Assembly: GCF_003086295.3 (NCBI RefSeq)
Contig: NC_092051.1
Location: 82,406,445-82,470,444 of the forward strand
DNA: 64,000 nt
Direction: 5' to 3'
From: Arachis hypogaea
Taxonomy: Eukaryota > Streptophyta > Magnoliopsida > Fabales > Fabaceae
Translations under genes and position numbers: made by a program
The notes under the pieces: generated by a model
The model's database searches: none
What the model saw: only the letters and a program-made list of their open reading frames with translations
What the model was told of the DNA's origin: nothing
Shown: piece by piece, positions 12,307 through 24,863 of the stretch
Layout of the letters: each line of letters starts with the position of its first letter
How positions within the stretch are numbered: position 1 is the first letter of the stretch

Positions 12307-12324
12307 TGGCACCGTTGCCGGGGA
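12307..12324 (+). other. Primer binding site of element B (tRNA-Asp)
   Basis: TGGCACCGTTGCCGGGGA follows the LTR end after three bases; one mismatch from the complement of the tRNA-Asp 3' end. Confidence 0.85.
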
Positions 12325-12898
12325 ATTGCAAACGTGTGCCTTATTATTGGTTATTGTAAATATTTGCTTTTTACTTGTTTATTTGTTTTTTTTTTACTTT
12401 TTCATAAATTAAGAGGTTACTGGTTTTTATTTAGTTATTAAAAAATTTTTTTTTTCAAAAATTTGTTCTTCGTGTTCATCTTGACCTTCAAGTTGTTCTT
12501 AGTTGTTTTCTTCGTTTTGATCTAAAAATTTTAAGTTTGGTGTCATTTTATTATTTTTCTCTTTCCTCATTAAATTCAAAAATTCAAAAATTTAAAACTC
12601 AAATTTCATATTTCAAATTTCAATTTTCAAAATTCAAATTTAAAAAAATTTTAAATTCAAATTTCAAAATTTAAAATTCAAAATTCAAATCTTTTTCAAA
12701 AAAATCATATCTTTTTCAAAATCTTATCTTATCTTATTTCAAAAATCAAATTTCAAAATTCAAATTTAAAAAATTTAAAAATCAAAATTTCAAATTTCAA
12801 ATTTCAAAATTTAATTTTCAAATTCATAAATTTAAATTTCAATAACCTTTTTATTTAAAATTTGTTTTTATTTTTGTTTTTAATTTTTATTTACTATT
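12325..12898 (+). other. AT-rich leader of element B
   Basis: No gene. From about 12575 to 12880 it is low-complexity sequence built from AAATTCAAATTTCAAAA-type runs. It includes AAGTTTGGTGT at 12533-12543. The FIDEL-like element has a comparable leader at 39176-41044. Confidence 0.7.
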
Positions 12899-13549
12899 AT
12901 GAGTTCTCACCCCTCTCGCTTTGAGTTTGGTTCTAATGCTGTTGCAAGGAATGGAAATTATAACAGGAACATGCATCAAAGTCAAAACAATCAGAGATGG
13001 AAGGAGCCACGAGGATCTGATCAACCCTTTAGGCAACAACACTCTCCAAGATACCATAGACCACGACCATTCCACAATGCATGTCAAAACAACAGTTATG
13101 GTGGACCCTTCCGTGACAGCCAACACCCACCTAACTGCTATAGTCAAGAGCCATTCCGAGGTGCATACCAAGACGATAGATATGGTGGACCCCCATCATA
13201 TACCTATGACCCACCTCCTCAACATCATTTTGGACCAGCATACTCACAAGTCCCTTACCACCAAACACCCTCATATGATCCTAACCCTCATCCACCATAC
13301 CAACCACCTTATGAACCATGTGAACCATATATAGAACCACCCAAATTCCAACCAAATTACTCCCAAGAACCACCACCTCCATTTGCACCATATCCATATC
13401 CATCAATCCAAGAGCCTTATGGTCCTACTTATGATACCCAAGCGGAACAAAAATCAACGGATCGTCTCAAGGAAATGGTGGATCAATTTCATGCAACCCT
13501 TCATCAATTGGAGCAAATGATACATCAATTAGCTTCTCGACGTTCGGAC
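12899..13549 (+). CDS. Element B Gag-like protein, N-terminal exon-like half (interrupted by C)
   Basis: 217 codons from the ATG at 12899 to the insertion point of C. The product is Asn/Gln/His-rich, then Pro/Tyr-rich with repeats such as PPYEPCEPYIEPP, then a short predicted coiled coil (DRLKEMVDQFHATLHQLEQMIHQL). The frame resumes exactly at 24864 after removal of C and one TSD copy. There is no capsid domain or CCHC motif. Composition and coil position resemble the tail of Athila-type Gag, as in element G. RNA binding or condensate formation is possible but unproven. Confidence 0.7.
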
Positions 13550-16500
13550 TGTAACACCCTACCATACAGAGTCTTATGCTTAAGTCATAATTCAGAGATG
13601 GCAAGGTATTACGACCTCTAAAACCAAAATTTAGTACGTTTAGTAGTATGAATAATTGATTATAACTAGGAGCCTTTATAGAAAAAGGGGTAAACAAAAA
13701 CCGTAACTCGAAAGCGCAACACTCCGATCGATAACGTAACGAACAGGGATAAGCTAACGCGAGATCATATATATACAAAGGAGTGTCAAAAACAGGAATA
13801 TCAAGACTCAAAATCCGGTCGCGAAGATAACTGGCCTGAGCATAGCAATATATACATATGATAAAATAAGGGAAACCCCAAAGGGACACAAATACAGAAA
13901 ACCTATTCTCCAAAAATCACCTCTAGAAGGAGTCATCACAGTTTGTATTATTTAATGGAGATAAAAGTATCTAAACAAGATATATAAACCAAAACAGAGC
14001 CCCGAGAACAAAGATCTTCGCTAATCCAGAAGTCTCCACCATGCCTCAACGAGAAGCCTCGCGTCCTGCATCTGAAAACCACAAAATCCGCATGGGTGAG
14101 AACCAGAGGTCCTCAGCATGGTAACAGCTTCCACATATATAATACATAATAATAGAGGAAAGCCGAAGGCAATCCTAGAACTTCCTTAAGATAAAATCAA
14201 AGCTTATAAACAAGCTAAACCATAAGTGGCAACTGTCTAAAGATTCTTCAGTCTAACTAATACTTTCCTTTCCAATTCCTTCAGACCTCCCAACCACCAG
14301 CAGGAGTATAATATAGCAAACACAGTTATATCAGACAAGAGATTTACAAATAGGAACAGATAAGGCATTTAGACAATTAGCAAGTAATATGCAGTCAAAT
14401 AGGCAATCTCAAACAATTCATGTAGTATGCTTATGATGCATGCCTGTCCCTAGTGGCTGATGATATCATCTGTCGGTTATAGAGCCAACCCGACAAGTCC
14501 TGGTAGCTAACCATTGGACTGTCCCTCTGTCGTGCATCCCCAACTCGAGTTATACTCATCATAAACTTGATCATAATCATGATCCATATCCATCACCCTT
14601 ACTGGTGAATATTTATCCATCACCATCACTGGTGAATATTTATGGGGGCGAGCTCATCCGGGCCTTTCACAGTGCCCGGCCACACTTACGACATTGGGTT
14701 AACAGAGCTTCGAGTCTCAACCCGGAGCACATGGTGGCTAGCCATTGCTACTACCCAGGGAAACCCTCATCTCCAATGGTGGAAGTGCAAACATTCACAA
14801 TTCATTCAATAGCATATATGCATTTATACTTAGCCATAATCATGGCTCCGCCGTAACACGGCAATAATCTAGCCATCCGGCTCACGGTTAAATCCATAAC
14901 CGGCCAATTCATTAACAATTACGGACCCTCGGCCCATGGCATAACAAGCACTTCCACCGCCATTCTCCGCATCTCACATAATCATCTTTGATCCTCAATG
15001 ATCATTCATTTTTCCCTTGCTTCACTCGCAAGTTACCACATTCACTAGCTCCTTATCTCATAGCTAGGCATATCATAATGATTCAAGACATAAGTGGTGA
15101 GATCAGAGGCTTAGAAGTATGAAATTTGGCTTTTAAAACTCAAAAATCAACTTTGGGATGAAAACAGGTCCACGCGTACGCGCACTCCACGCGCACGCGT
15201 GGATGATGCTTTCTCGAAGAACGGCGCATACGCGCCAAGTGCGCCTATGCGCGAGGGGTCATTCTGCTAAAAATTTTCTAAGTTAAAAGCTGCAGAATTC
15301 ACAGATTCAACCCCCAATCTTCCGACGGTCATAACTCTCTCATTTTAAATCATTTTTCACCCGTTCTTCGAACGGCATGGACATCCCGGATCCAATTTCA
15401 TTTCTAAACAGATTTGGCACAAATCAAAGATCCGTAGTCCAAGTTATGTCCCGTCAAAGTATGCCCAAAAACCATATTTTTATTCAAAACCACAAAGTGC
15501 CATTTTCAAAACAAGCCACTTTCAACTCTTTTCAAAATCAATTAAAACATGCCAATTTCATCCCTTTTCTTTGAAATCAATCAAAGTGTACCAAATTCAA
15601 CAACAAGCCATCCTCAACTCACGCATTGACATTTTACCAAAATTCTCAAAACTACCTCCAACCATTTTAACACTTCTCAATCAAAAGGCCAAAGGATAAA
15701 CACAATATTATGTCATACATCCTTCTCATCCCAATTTCTAACAATATCAATTTCCAATCAACCATCATTATACATAATCATCATACTCACCAACAATATG
15801 GCACCACCCATCAATTCAACCTCAATCATTCATCAAGCATATATCACAACATGCATTTTCTCACATATCACACAATCAAGGCATCAATATTCATAATCAC
15901 ACATATGATCACATCATATATCTCAACCATTCCACAACATCATCAATTCAATGCCTATCTTAGGGCCTCTAGCCTAAGTATTTCCTACCACATTACATAT
16001 TAGATACGGGAAACCGAAACCATACCTTAGCCGATTTCCCAAGCTCAACTGGAGCACTTCCAAACCACTTGTCCACAAGCTCTCAAGGTATCAACACCTC
16101 CAAGAACAGATTTTATCACACAAAACCCTCTTCCAAGCTTTCCAAAATCACCAATCAAGCTCCAATATTCACATATACACAACCTAAGCCACAATCATCA
16201 TACCCATACACAACATCTCAATACCCAAACATCATAGAACAACAAATCACACTAGGGTTGAGAATCTTACCACACCCAAGATCCAAGGAGACAAGATTAA
16301 CCTTCTCCTTCAAGAGAGTTGGGTCCTATAACATCAAAGAACCCAAAATCTTAACATTTTTGCTCATGAAACTCGAAATCAAGGGCTGGAATTTCGAACA
16401 GTAAAACGTGGCTTACCTCAAGATTGATTGTATGGGTTTTGTAGAGCTGTCCGCGGTGAACGCGTGGCCGCAAACGGAGCGGCAATCGGAGCTCTAGATC

Positions 16501-16841
16501 AAAAGTTATGGTGGTTTGAAGATCAAGTGAGAGAAGGAAGTTGAGAGAGTGTTCTTCCCCCTTCCATCTCAATTTTCAGCGTGTTTTGGTGTTGTGTGAG
16601 GAGAGAGAGTGCTGAAAACTAGGGTTTTGGTTTAGTTATGTTGGGCCAAGGGCCCACTTTGGGTCCGGTTGGACTGGTTTGGCCCGTTCGGTCCAATCTT
16701 GGTCCGATTTCTATAAAATTAGTACCGAAATTCTCGTCTCAATTTCCTCTATCATATTAAGCCATAAAAATAATATTTTTGACTTTCTAGAATAAATTAT
16801 CATTTATGGGTTAATTAGGCGTTAATTAACCGGGTCTTACA
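13550..16841 (-). repeat. 3' LTR of element C (left copy)
   Basis: 3292 bp, TGTAACACCC...GTCTTACA. It contains the palindromic CCACGCGCACGCGTGG at 15187-15202 and a tandem pair TCACCCTTACTGGTGAATATTTA / TCACCATCACTGGTGAATATTTA-type near 14594-14643. Open frames inside it recur in the other LTR and show no protein family. Confidence 0.93.
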
Positions 16842-16883
16842 TTCTACCCACCTAATTGGGAATTTTGCCCACAAAATTCAAAT

Positions 16884-18098
16884 TCAATTACCTGAGAATA
16901 AATGCGGATAATCCGTTCGCATCTCCGACTCAAGTTCCCAAGTGTGTTCCTCATCACCGCCTCGATTCCAAGCTACTTTGACTAATGAAACCTCTTTTCC
17001 ACGCAACCGTTTGATACTAGTATCATCAATTCTGACTGGAGCCACTGGAAGCGTCAAATCTTCTCTTAACTGAACCGATTCAGGTTCTAACACATGGCTA
17101 GCATCAGGAGTGTACTTCCGAAGCTGCGACACGTGAAATACGTCGTGCAGGTTCGAAAGATGAGGTGGTAGAGCCATCCGATACGCCACCGGCCCAATCC
17201 TCTCTAGGATCTGAAATGGACCAATGTATCGAGGATTCAACTTCTTTGCTTTAATCGCTCTACCTACTCCTGTGGTCGGAGTAACCTTAAGGAAAACATG
17301 ATCTCTTTCTTCAAATTCCAAGGGCTTCCGCCTCTGATCGGCGTAACTCTTTTGGCGACTCTGCGCCGTAAGCATCCTATCTCGGATTTTCTTGACTTGT
17401 TCAGTGGTCTCAGCTATCATTTCCGGCCCCAACAAGCCTTTCTCTCCAGCTTCATACCAACATAGTGGAGATTGACATTTTCTCCCATACAAAGCCTCAT
17501 ACGGAGCCATTCCGATGCTCACATGGTAACTATTATTGTATGCAAACTCTACTAACGGCATATACCGATCCCAACTCGCCGGTTGGTCCAAAACACAAGC
17601 TCTCAACATATCCTCTAGTGTTTGGATCGTCCTCTCGGATTGACCATCTGTTTGAGGATGGTACGCTGTACTCAAGCTTAATCGAGTTCCAAAAGCTTTC
17701 TGAAATGCACCCCAGAACCTCGAAGTGAAACAAGGATCTCTATCAGAGATTATAGTAGCAGGTACACCATGGAGTCTCACAATCTCCTTTATGTATAACC
17801 GAGCTAGCTCCTCAAGGGTGTAAGTCATCCGAACGGGTAAAAAGTGAGCTGACTTCGTCAGTCGGTCCACGATCACCCAGATAGCATCAAAACCAGTCCT
17901 AGTCCTTGGCAATCCCGACACAAAGTCCATTGCAATACTTTTCCACTTCCATTGCGGAACCTCTAAGGATTGCAACATCCCGGAAGGTCTTTGATGTTCA
18001 ATCTTTACCTTTTGACAAGTTAAGCACTTTGAAACATATTCCGCCACATCATTCTTCATACCCAGCCACCATAACATCCCCTTTAAATCATGGTACAT
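16884..18098 (-). pseudogene. Integrase with chromodomain-like C-terminus, element C
   Basis: 404 residues, the last part of the pol frame. The zinc-binding CLTC pair is at residues 25-28; its His partners lie upstream across a stop near 18148. The DDE triad is visible as MDFVSG (D58), IISDRD (D119) and DGQSER (E155). Then come the GPFQILERIG module and, from about residue 345, DEEHTWELESEMRTDYPHLF, which resembles the chromodomain end of Tekay integrases that guides insertion to heterochromatin. The reading frame here is open; inactivation lies upstream. Confidence 0.9.
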
Positions 18099-18236
18099 CT
18101 TAGTACTTCCCGGGTGAATGGAGAATCCACTTTTGTGTGCCTCCTTTAAGATATCTTACCTCAAAGTGCCAACATCCGGCACAATGATCCTACCCTTGAA
18201 TCTCCATAACCCGTCTTTTTCTTCCGACACTCTCCA

Positions 18237-18869
18237 CTATTTTCCTTGCTCGATAGCCGGTAACACCTTCCATAACGCTTCATCGTTTTCATGAGCCTTT
18301 AGGAGTTTGGACTTAAAGTCACTTGAGATTTCTAATCGGCTCAAACACAAGGTTCCAGATACTTCTCGAACACCAATTTTTAGACTCTCGAATCCCTTGA
18401 GCAACTTTTCCTCTTGAAGCATCATCCAAGCCGTATATAATGACTTCCGACTTAACGCATCCGCCATTACATTTGCCTTTCCTGGATGGTAATTCAACTC
18501 AAAGTCGTAGTCCTTTAATAATTCCATCCACCTCCTTTGCCTCATATTAAGCTCTTTCTGATCAAAGAGGTATTTCCAGCTCTTGTGATCGGAGAAGACT
18601 TGGAAATTAACCCCATAGAGATAATGCCTCCACACCTTCAAGGCAAACACGACCGCAGCGAGTTCCAGATCGTGCGTAGGGTAACTAACTTCATGAGGTC
18701 TTAACTGTCGTGAGGCATACGCCACCACATTATGATGCTGCATCAGCACGCACCCTAGGCCCTTTAACGACGCATCACAGTACACCTCAAAAGGCTCGTT
18801 CGGCTCATGTAACACTAACACAGGTGCAGTGGTCAACTTTTCTTCAATGTCTGAAAGCTCTCCTCGCAC
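18237..18869 (-). pseudogene. RNase H region of element C
   Basis: Contains [48 protein letters not shown] and [27 protein letters not shown], the RNase H-like domain after RT in Ty3-gypsy pol. It is out of frame with the RT segment to its right (frameshift near 18850) and ends at a TAG (18237-18239) where related proteins continue. Another TAA lies near 18148 before the integrase frame. Confidence 0.88.
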
Positions 18870-19267
18870 TCAGGAGTCCAAACAAACGGAGTGTCTTTGC
18901 GAGTTAACTTTGTCAACGGTAAAGCTAATTGCGAAAAGCCTTTGATGAACCTTCGGTAATAGCCAGCTAAACCCAGAAAACTCCTTATCTCAGTTACTGT
19001 GGTTGGTTGCTTCCAACCCATCACAGCTTCTACCTTAGTTGGATCTACGGCTATTCCCTTCTTACTCACCACGTGACCCAAAAACTTCACCTCATCCTTC
19101 CAAAACTCACACTTAGACAGTTTCACATAGAGTTTCTTCTCCTTTAAAATCTGCAACACGGTCCTCAAGTGTTCTGCATGCTCTTCTTCAATCTTGGAGT
19201 AAATCAGTATGTCGTCAATGAAGACAACAACGAATTTATCCAGAAACGGACGGAATACTCTATTCAT
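18833..19267 (-). pseudogene. Reverse transcriptase, C-terminal half, element C
   Basis: 144 residues with the catalytic [10 protein letters not shown] (YxDD-type, residues 16-25), followed by the thumb region [21 protein letters not shown] and [12 protein letters not shown]. It shares a frame with the segment to its right, split by TAA at 19268-19270 just after FMD, where related elements have a Leu codon. Its own end comes from the frameshift near 18850. Confidence 0.9.
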
Positions 19268-21142
19268 TTAATCCATGAATACTACAGGAGCGTTCGTCAA
19301 TCCAAAGGACATTACAGCGTACTCGTAATGACCATAACGAGTCCTGAAAGCGGTCTTAGGGATATCCTCACCCCTCACCCTTATCTGGTGATAACCGGAT
19401 CGCAAATCGATCTTAGAGAAAACCCCAGCTCCTTGTAACTGATCCATGAGATCATCAATCCTCGGCAATGGGTACTTATTCTTTATTGTAACCTTGTTCA
19501 GCTGCCTGTAATCCACACAGAGCCGCATACTTCCATCTTTCTTCTTCACCAGTAACACTGGAGCACCCCACGGGGAAACACTTGGTCGAATAAAGTTCTT
19601 ACCCAACAATTCCTCTAACTGAGACTTTAGCTCGGCCATCTCTAATGGTGACATTCTATAAGGAGCACTTGAGATTGGTCCCACCCCAAGCACCAACTCA
19701 ATAGCAAATTCGACCTCTCGGTTAGGTGGAAATTCCTCAATATCATCGGAAAACACTTCTGGAAACTCACACACTACCGGAATCTGATCCAACCTTTGAT
19801 CATCACCCGAAACACCCGCGGTTAACAACAGGATACCCTGACATTCGATTCCAGAACAGTTCACCATCATCGAATTCAAGTAATAATTATTCACCACAAC
19901 CGGCCCTTCTGTATCCTCCGGCATAAAGTACACCGACTTGGTAGAACAATCAAGCAGGACATGGTTTTCGGATAACCAGTCCAATCCCAAGATAAGATCA
20001 AGACCGATCATCGGTAAGCAGATTAAATTATGGACAAAATCACGCTGCTTGAACCTAAACGAAACTTTCGGGCATCCTAGCCTAGTTACCATGGCTTCAT
20101 GGGTAGCATTATACACTTTTAAGTCATAACCTAAGGTTACGATCTTCAATCCTAATTCATGGGCTTTCTCAAATGCAATAAATGAATGCGATGCTCCCGA
20201 ATCAAATAAAGCATTTAAAGTTTGACCAGCCATTTCACAGTTACCTCGAATGAGTGTCTCGGATCCCTCTGCACCCACAGCTGAGGTGGTGAACACCCGA
20301 CCAGTCTGTTGTGCTTTCCCAGCACCTTGCTTTTGCTTCTCCAGACAACTTGCGGCTTTATGCCCCGCCTTTCCACAATTGTAGCACAAACCCCATCCGG
20401 CCTTGCATGGTACTCCCGGATGGTGACTCCCACACCTAGTACAAGCTTGATCATTCTGAGGCTGCTTCCCAAACCTTTTTCCTTGGGAGTAGTTATTGTT
20501 GGGCCTCCTAAAAGAACCTCCCCTCTTGAAGGGTGGACCTCTAGGTGCAAAGCTCTTCCCTCGGTTTTGTGGAAATGATTCCTTGTGATTTCCTTTCTCA
20601 GTGGCTGCCCTCTTCACACACTCTTCAGCAACCCTACAGTTGTTCACCAATTCGGAGAAAGTCCTAATCTCCATTGGCCCCACCGAACCGAAAATATCAC
20701 TCCGGAGTCCTCCTTCGTACTTAACACACTTCCATTCCTCATATTCCACCGGAGTCCCTTGACACATACGAGAGAATCTGAACAACTCCTCAAACTTGTC
20801 AGTATACTCAGATACGGACATAGTACCCTGCTTCAGCTGCAACAATTCAAGCTCCTTGGCCGTCCTAGCAGAAGTCGGAAAGTACTTCTTATAGAACTCC
20901 TCTTGGAAGACATCCCAGGTGATATAGTCATCACCCTGCTGCAGGAGGCGTCGGATACCCTGCCACCAATGCGACGCTTCACCAGTGAGCAAATAGGTAG
21001 CGAACTCAACACGCTGTCCTTTAGGCACCACCTGCGCTTGTAGTGCTCGCTCCATAGCCTGAAACCACGTATCAGCTTCAGTCGGGCTAGTAGTTCCCTT
21101 GAACTTCGGTGGATTAACCTTCAAAAAGTTCGCCAGTGTCAT
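19268..21142 (-). pseudogene. gag - protease - RT N-terminal half, element C
   Basis: 624 residues. Gag capsid-type domain about residues 15-190 ([23 protein letters not shown]); CCHC knuckle [14 protein letters not shown] at 253-266; protease active site [10 protein letters not shown] at about 312-321 with LILGLDWL near 383-390; RT fingers and palm from about 488 ([42 protein letters not shown]). The frame ends at TAA (19268-19270) inside RT. The true gag start lies upstream at 21337 beyond a TAA at 21146-21148. Confidence 0.92.
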
Positions 21143-21148
21143 CGGGCC

Positions 21149-21337
21149 TTAAACTCCACCTCCGTTATTACCATGGTTATTCATCTGTTGACCAAGAGCC
21201 TCAGCAGTGGCTTGCATAGCAGCAGCCATATTATTCAACACAGTCATAAAGTTCACCGGGTCATTCGGGTTAGTCTCCGGCGCACGAGCATTAGTACGAC
21301 CTCTCCCACGACCTCTACCGCGTACACGAGGCGCCAT
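21149..21337 (-). pseudogene. Gag N-terminus of element C
   Basis: About 62 residues beginning MAPRVRGRGRGRGRTNARAP, the Arg/Gly-rich start common in Tekay Gag, then a helical NFMTVLNNMAAAMQATAEAL. A TAA (21146-21148) separates it from the rest of gag in the same frame; CAA-to-TAA is the simplest cause. I chose the Met at 21337 over the one at 21361 for its family-like start. Confidence 0.8.
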
Positions 21338-21540
21338 CTGGTCCCTATACACACCAAACAATCGATATTAAGTTGATCAGTCTCAATATCGGAAGTGTAG
21401 TGCTTCAAAGTCCCAAATACATGCTCATGAACGTTTATGCCAATTATATCAAGCAGATATACTAGTAGCACATAACACACACACACAGAGAATGCACAGA
21501 AGCATAGTCAGTCCATTCCTCAGGCTCTACAGGAACGAAC

Positions 21541-21553
21541 TGCTCTGATACCA
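21541..21553 (-). other. Primer binding site of element C (tRNA-iMet)
   Basis: The minus strand reads TGGTATCAGAGCA, the standard match to the 3' end of initiator tRNA-Met, three bases from the LTR boundary at 21557. Confidence 0.92.
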
Positions 21554-21556
21554 TAA

Positions 21557-24500
21557 TGTAACACCCTACCATACAGAGTCTTATGCTTAAGTCATAATTC
21601 AGAGATGACAAGGTATTACGACCTCTAAAACCAAAATTTAGTACGTTTAGTAGTATGAATAATTGATTATAACTAGGAGCCTTTATAGAAAAAGGGGTAA
21701 ACAAAAACCGTAACTCGAAAGCGCAACACTCCGATCGATAACGTAACGAACAGGGATAAGCTAACGCGAGATCATATATATACAAAGGAGTGTCAAAAAC
21801 AGGAATATCAAGACTCAAAATCCGGCCGCGAAGATAACTGGCCTGAGCATAGCAATATATACATATGATAAAATAAGGGAAACCCCAAAGGAAACCCAAA
21901 GGGACACAAATACAGAAAACCTATTCTCCAAAAATCACCTCTAGAAGGAGTCATCACAGTTTGTATTATTTAATGGAGATAAAAGTATCTAAACAAGATA
22001 TATAAACCAAAACAGAGCCCCGAGAACAAAGATCTTCGCTAATCCAGAAGTCTCCAGCATGCCTCAACGAGAAGCCTCGCGTCCTGCATCTGAAAACCAC
22101 AAAATCCGCATGGGTGAGAACCAGAGGTCCTCAGCATGGTAACAGCTTCCACATATATAATACATAATAATAGAGGAAAGCCGAAGGCAATCCTAGAACT
22201 TCCTCCAGATAAAATCAAAGCTTATAAACAAGCTAAACCATAAGTGGCAACTGTCTAAAGATTCTTCAGTCTAACTAATACTTTCCTTTCCAATTCCTTC
22301 AGACCTCCCAACCACCAGCAGGAGTATAATATAGCAAACACAGTTATATCAGACAAGAGATTTACAAATAGGAACAGATAAGGCATTTAGACAATTAGCA
22401 AGTAATATGCAGTCAAATAGGCAATCTCAAACAATTCATGTAGTATGCTTATGATGCATGCCTGTCCCTAGTGGCTGATGATATCATCTGTCGGTTATAG
22501 AGCCAACCCGACAAGTCCTGGTAGCTAACCATTGGACTGTCCCTCTGTCGTGCATCCCCAACTCGAGTTATACTCATCATAAACTTGATCATAATCATGA
22601 TCCATATCCATCACCCTTACTGGTGAATATTTATCCATCACCATCACTGGTGAATATTTATGGGGGCGAGCTCATCCGGGCCTTTCACAGTGCCCGGCCA
22701 CACTTACGACATTGGGTTAACAGAGCTTCGAGTCTCAACCCGGAGCACATGGTGGCTAGCCATTGCTACTACCCAGGGAAACCCTCATCTCCAATGGTGG
22801 AAGTGCAAACATTCACAATTCATTCAATAGCATATATGCATTTATACTTAGCCATAATCATGGCTCCGCCGTAACACGGCAATAATCTAGCCATCCGGCT
22901 CACGGTTAAATCCATAACCGGCCAATTCATTAACAATTACGGACCCTCGGCCCATGGCATAACAAGCACTTCCACCGCCATTCTCCGCATCTCACATAAT
23001 CATCTTTGATCCTCAATGATCATTCATTTTTCCCTTGCTTCACTCGCAAGTTACCACATTCACTAGCTCCTTATCTCATAGCTAGGCATATCATAATGAT
23101 TCAAGACATAAGTGGTGAGATCAGAGGCTTAGAAGTATGAAATTTGGCTTTTAAAACTCAAAAATCAACTTTGGAATGAAAACAGGTCCACGCGTACGCG
23201 CACTCCACGCGCACGCGTGGATGATGCTTTCTCGAAGAACGGCGCATACGCGCCAAGTGCGCCTATGCGCGAGGGGTCATTCTGCTAAAAATTTTCTAAG
23301 TTAAAAGCTGCAGAATTCACAGATTCAACCCCCAATCTTCCGACGGTCATAACTCTCTCATTTTAAATCATTTTTCACCCGTTCTTCGAACGGCATGGAC
23401 ATCCCGGATCCAATTTCATTTCTAAACAGATTTGGCATAAATCAAAGATCCGTAGTCCAAGTTATGTCCCGTCAAAGTATGCCCAAAAACCATATTTTTA
23501 TTCAAAACCACAAAGTGCCATTTTCAAAACAAGCCACTTTCAACTCTTTTCAAAATCAATTAAAACATGCCAATTTCATCCCTTTTCTTTGAAATCAATC
23601 AAAGTGTACCAAATTCAACAACAAGCCATCCTCAACTCACGCATTGACATTTTACCAAAATTCTCAAAACTACCTCCAACCATTTTAACACTTCTCAATC
23701 AAAAGGCCAAAGGATAAACACAATATTATGTCATACATCCTTCTCATCCCAATTTCTAACAATATCAATTTCCAATCAACCATCATTATACATAATCATC
23801 ATACTCACCAACAATATGGCACCACCCATCAATTCAACCTCAATCATTCATCAAGCATATATCACAACATGCATTTTCTCACATATCACACAATCAAGGC
23901 ATCAATATTCATAATCACACATATGATCACATCATATATCTCAACCATTCCACAACATCATCAATTCAATGCCTATCTTAGGGCCTCTAGCCTAAGTATT
24001 TCCTACCACATTACATATTAGATACGGGAAACCGAAACCATACCTTAGCCGATTTCCCAAGCTCAACCGGAGCACTTCCAAACCACTTGTCCACAAGCTC
24101 TCAAGGTATCAACACCTCCAAGAACAGATTTTATCACACAAAACCCTCTTCCAAGCTTTCCAAAATCACCAATCAAGCTCCAATATTCACATATACACAA
24201 CCTAAGCCACAATCATCATACCCATACACAACATCTCAATACCTAAACATCATAGAATAACAAATCACACTAGGGCTGAGAATCTTACCACACCCAAGAT
24301 CCAAAGAGACAAGATTAACCTTCTTCTTCAAGAGAGTTGGGTCCTATAACATCAAAGAACCCAAAATCGTAACATTTTTGCTCATGAAACTCGAAATCAA
24401 GGGCTGGAATTTCGAACAGTAAAACGTGGCTTACCTCAAGATTGATTGTATGGGTTTTGTAGAGCTCTCCGCGGTGAACGCGTGGCCACAAACGGAGCGG

Positions 24501-24858
24501 CAATCGGAGCTCTAGATCAAAAGTTATGGTGGTTTGAAGATCAAGTGAGAGAAGGAAGTTGAGAGAGTGTTCTTCCCCCTTCCATCTCAATTTTCAGCGT
24601 GTTTTGGTGTTGTGTGAGGAGAGAGAGTGCTGAAAACTAGGGTTTTGGTTTAGTTATGTTGGGCCAAGGGCCCACTTTGGGTCCGGTTGGACTGGTTTGG
24701 CCCGTTCGGTCCAATCTTGGTCCGATTTCTATAAAATTAGTACCGAAATTCTCGTCTCAATTTCCTCTATCATATTAAGCCATAAAAAAATATTTTTGAC
24801 TTTCTAGAATAAATTCTCATTTATGGGTTAATTAGCCGTTAATTAACCGGGTCTTACA
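21557..24858 (-). repeat. 5' LTR of element C (right copy)
   Basis: 3302 bp, nearly identical to 13550-16841. The main length difference is an 11-bp direct duplication (GGAAACCCAAA) near 21888. Other differences are scattered substitutions, mostly transitions. Confidence 0.93.
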
Positions 24859-24863
24859 CGGAC

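Larger units (their letters stand above)
13550..24858 (-). mobile_element. Element C: Tekay-type chromovirus (Ty3-gypsy), complete but disabled, TSD CGGAC
   Basis: An 11.3-kb minus-strand element whose long LTRs start TGTAACACCCTACC and end GGGTCTTACA. The TSD CGGAC is at 13545-13549 and 24859-24863. The order from the right is LTR, tRNA-iMet PBS, gag, CCHC, protease, RT, RNase H, integrase, chromodomain-like C-terminus, LTR. The frame has four nonsense codons and one frameshift. By eye the LTRs differ at about 20 sites in 3.3 kb plus an 11-bp indel, so insertion is fairly recent. It splits the ORF of element B. Confidence 0.95.

Noticed and set aside
14605..14856. ORF of 83 codons present twice (also 22623-22874)
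   Set aside because: It lies in the two LTRs of element C, antisense to the element, and duplicates only because LTRs do. No family features.
15710..16003. His/Thr-rich ORF (and its copy at 23728-24021)
   Set aside because: Low-complexity LTR sequence of C, antisense to the element.
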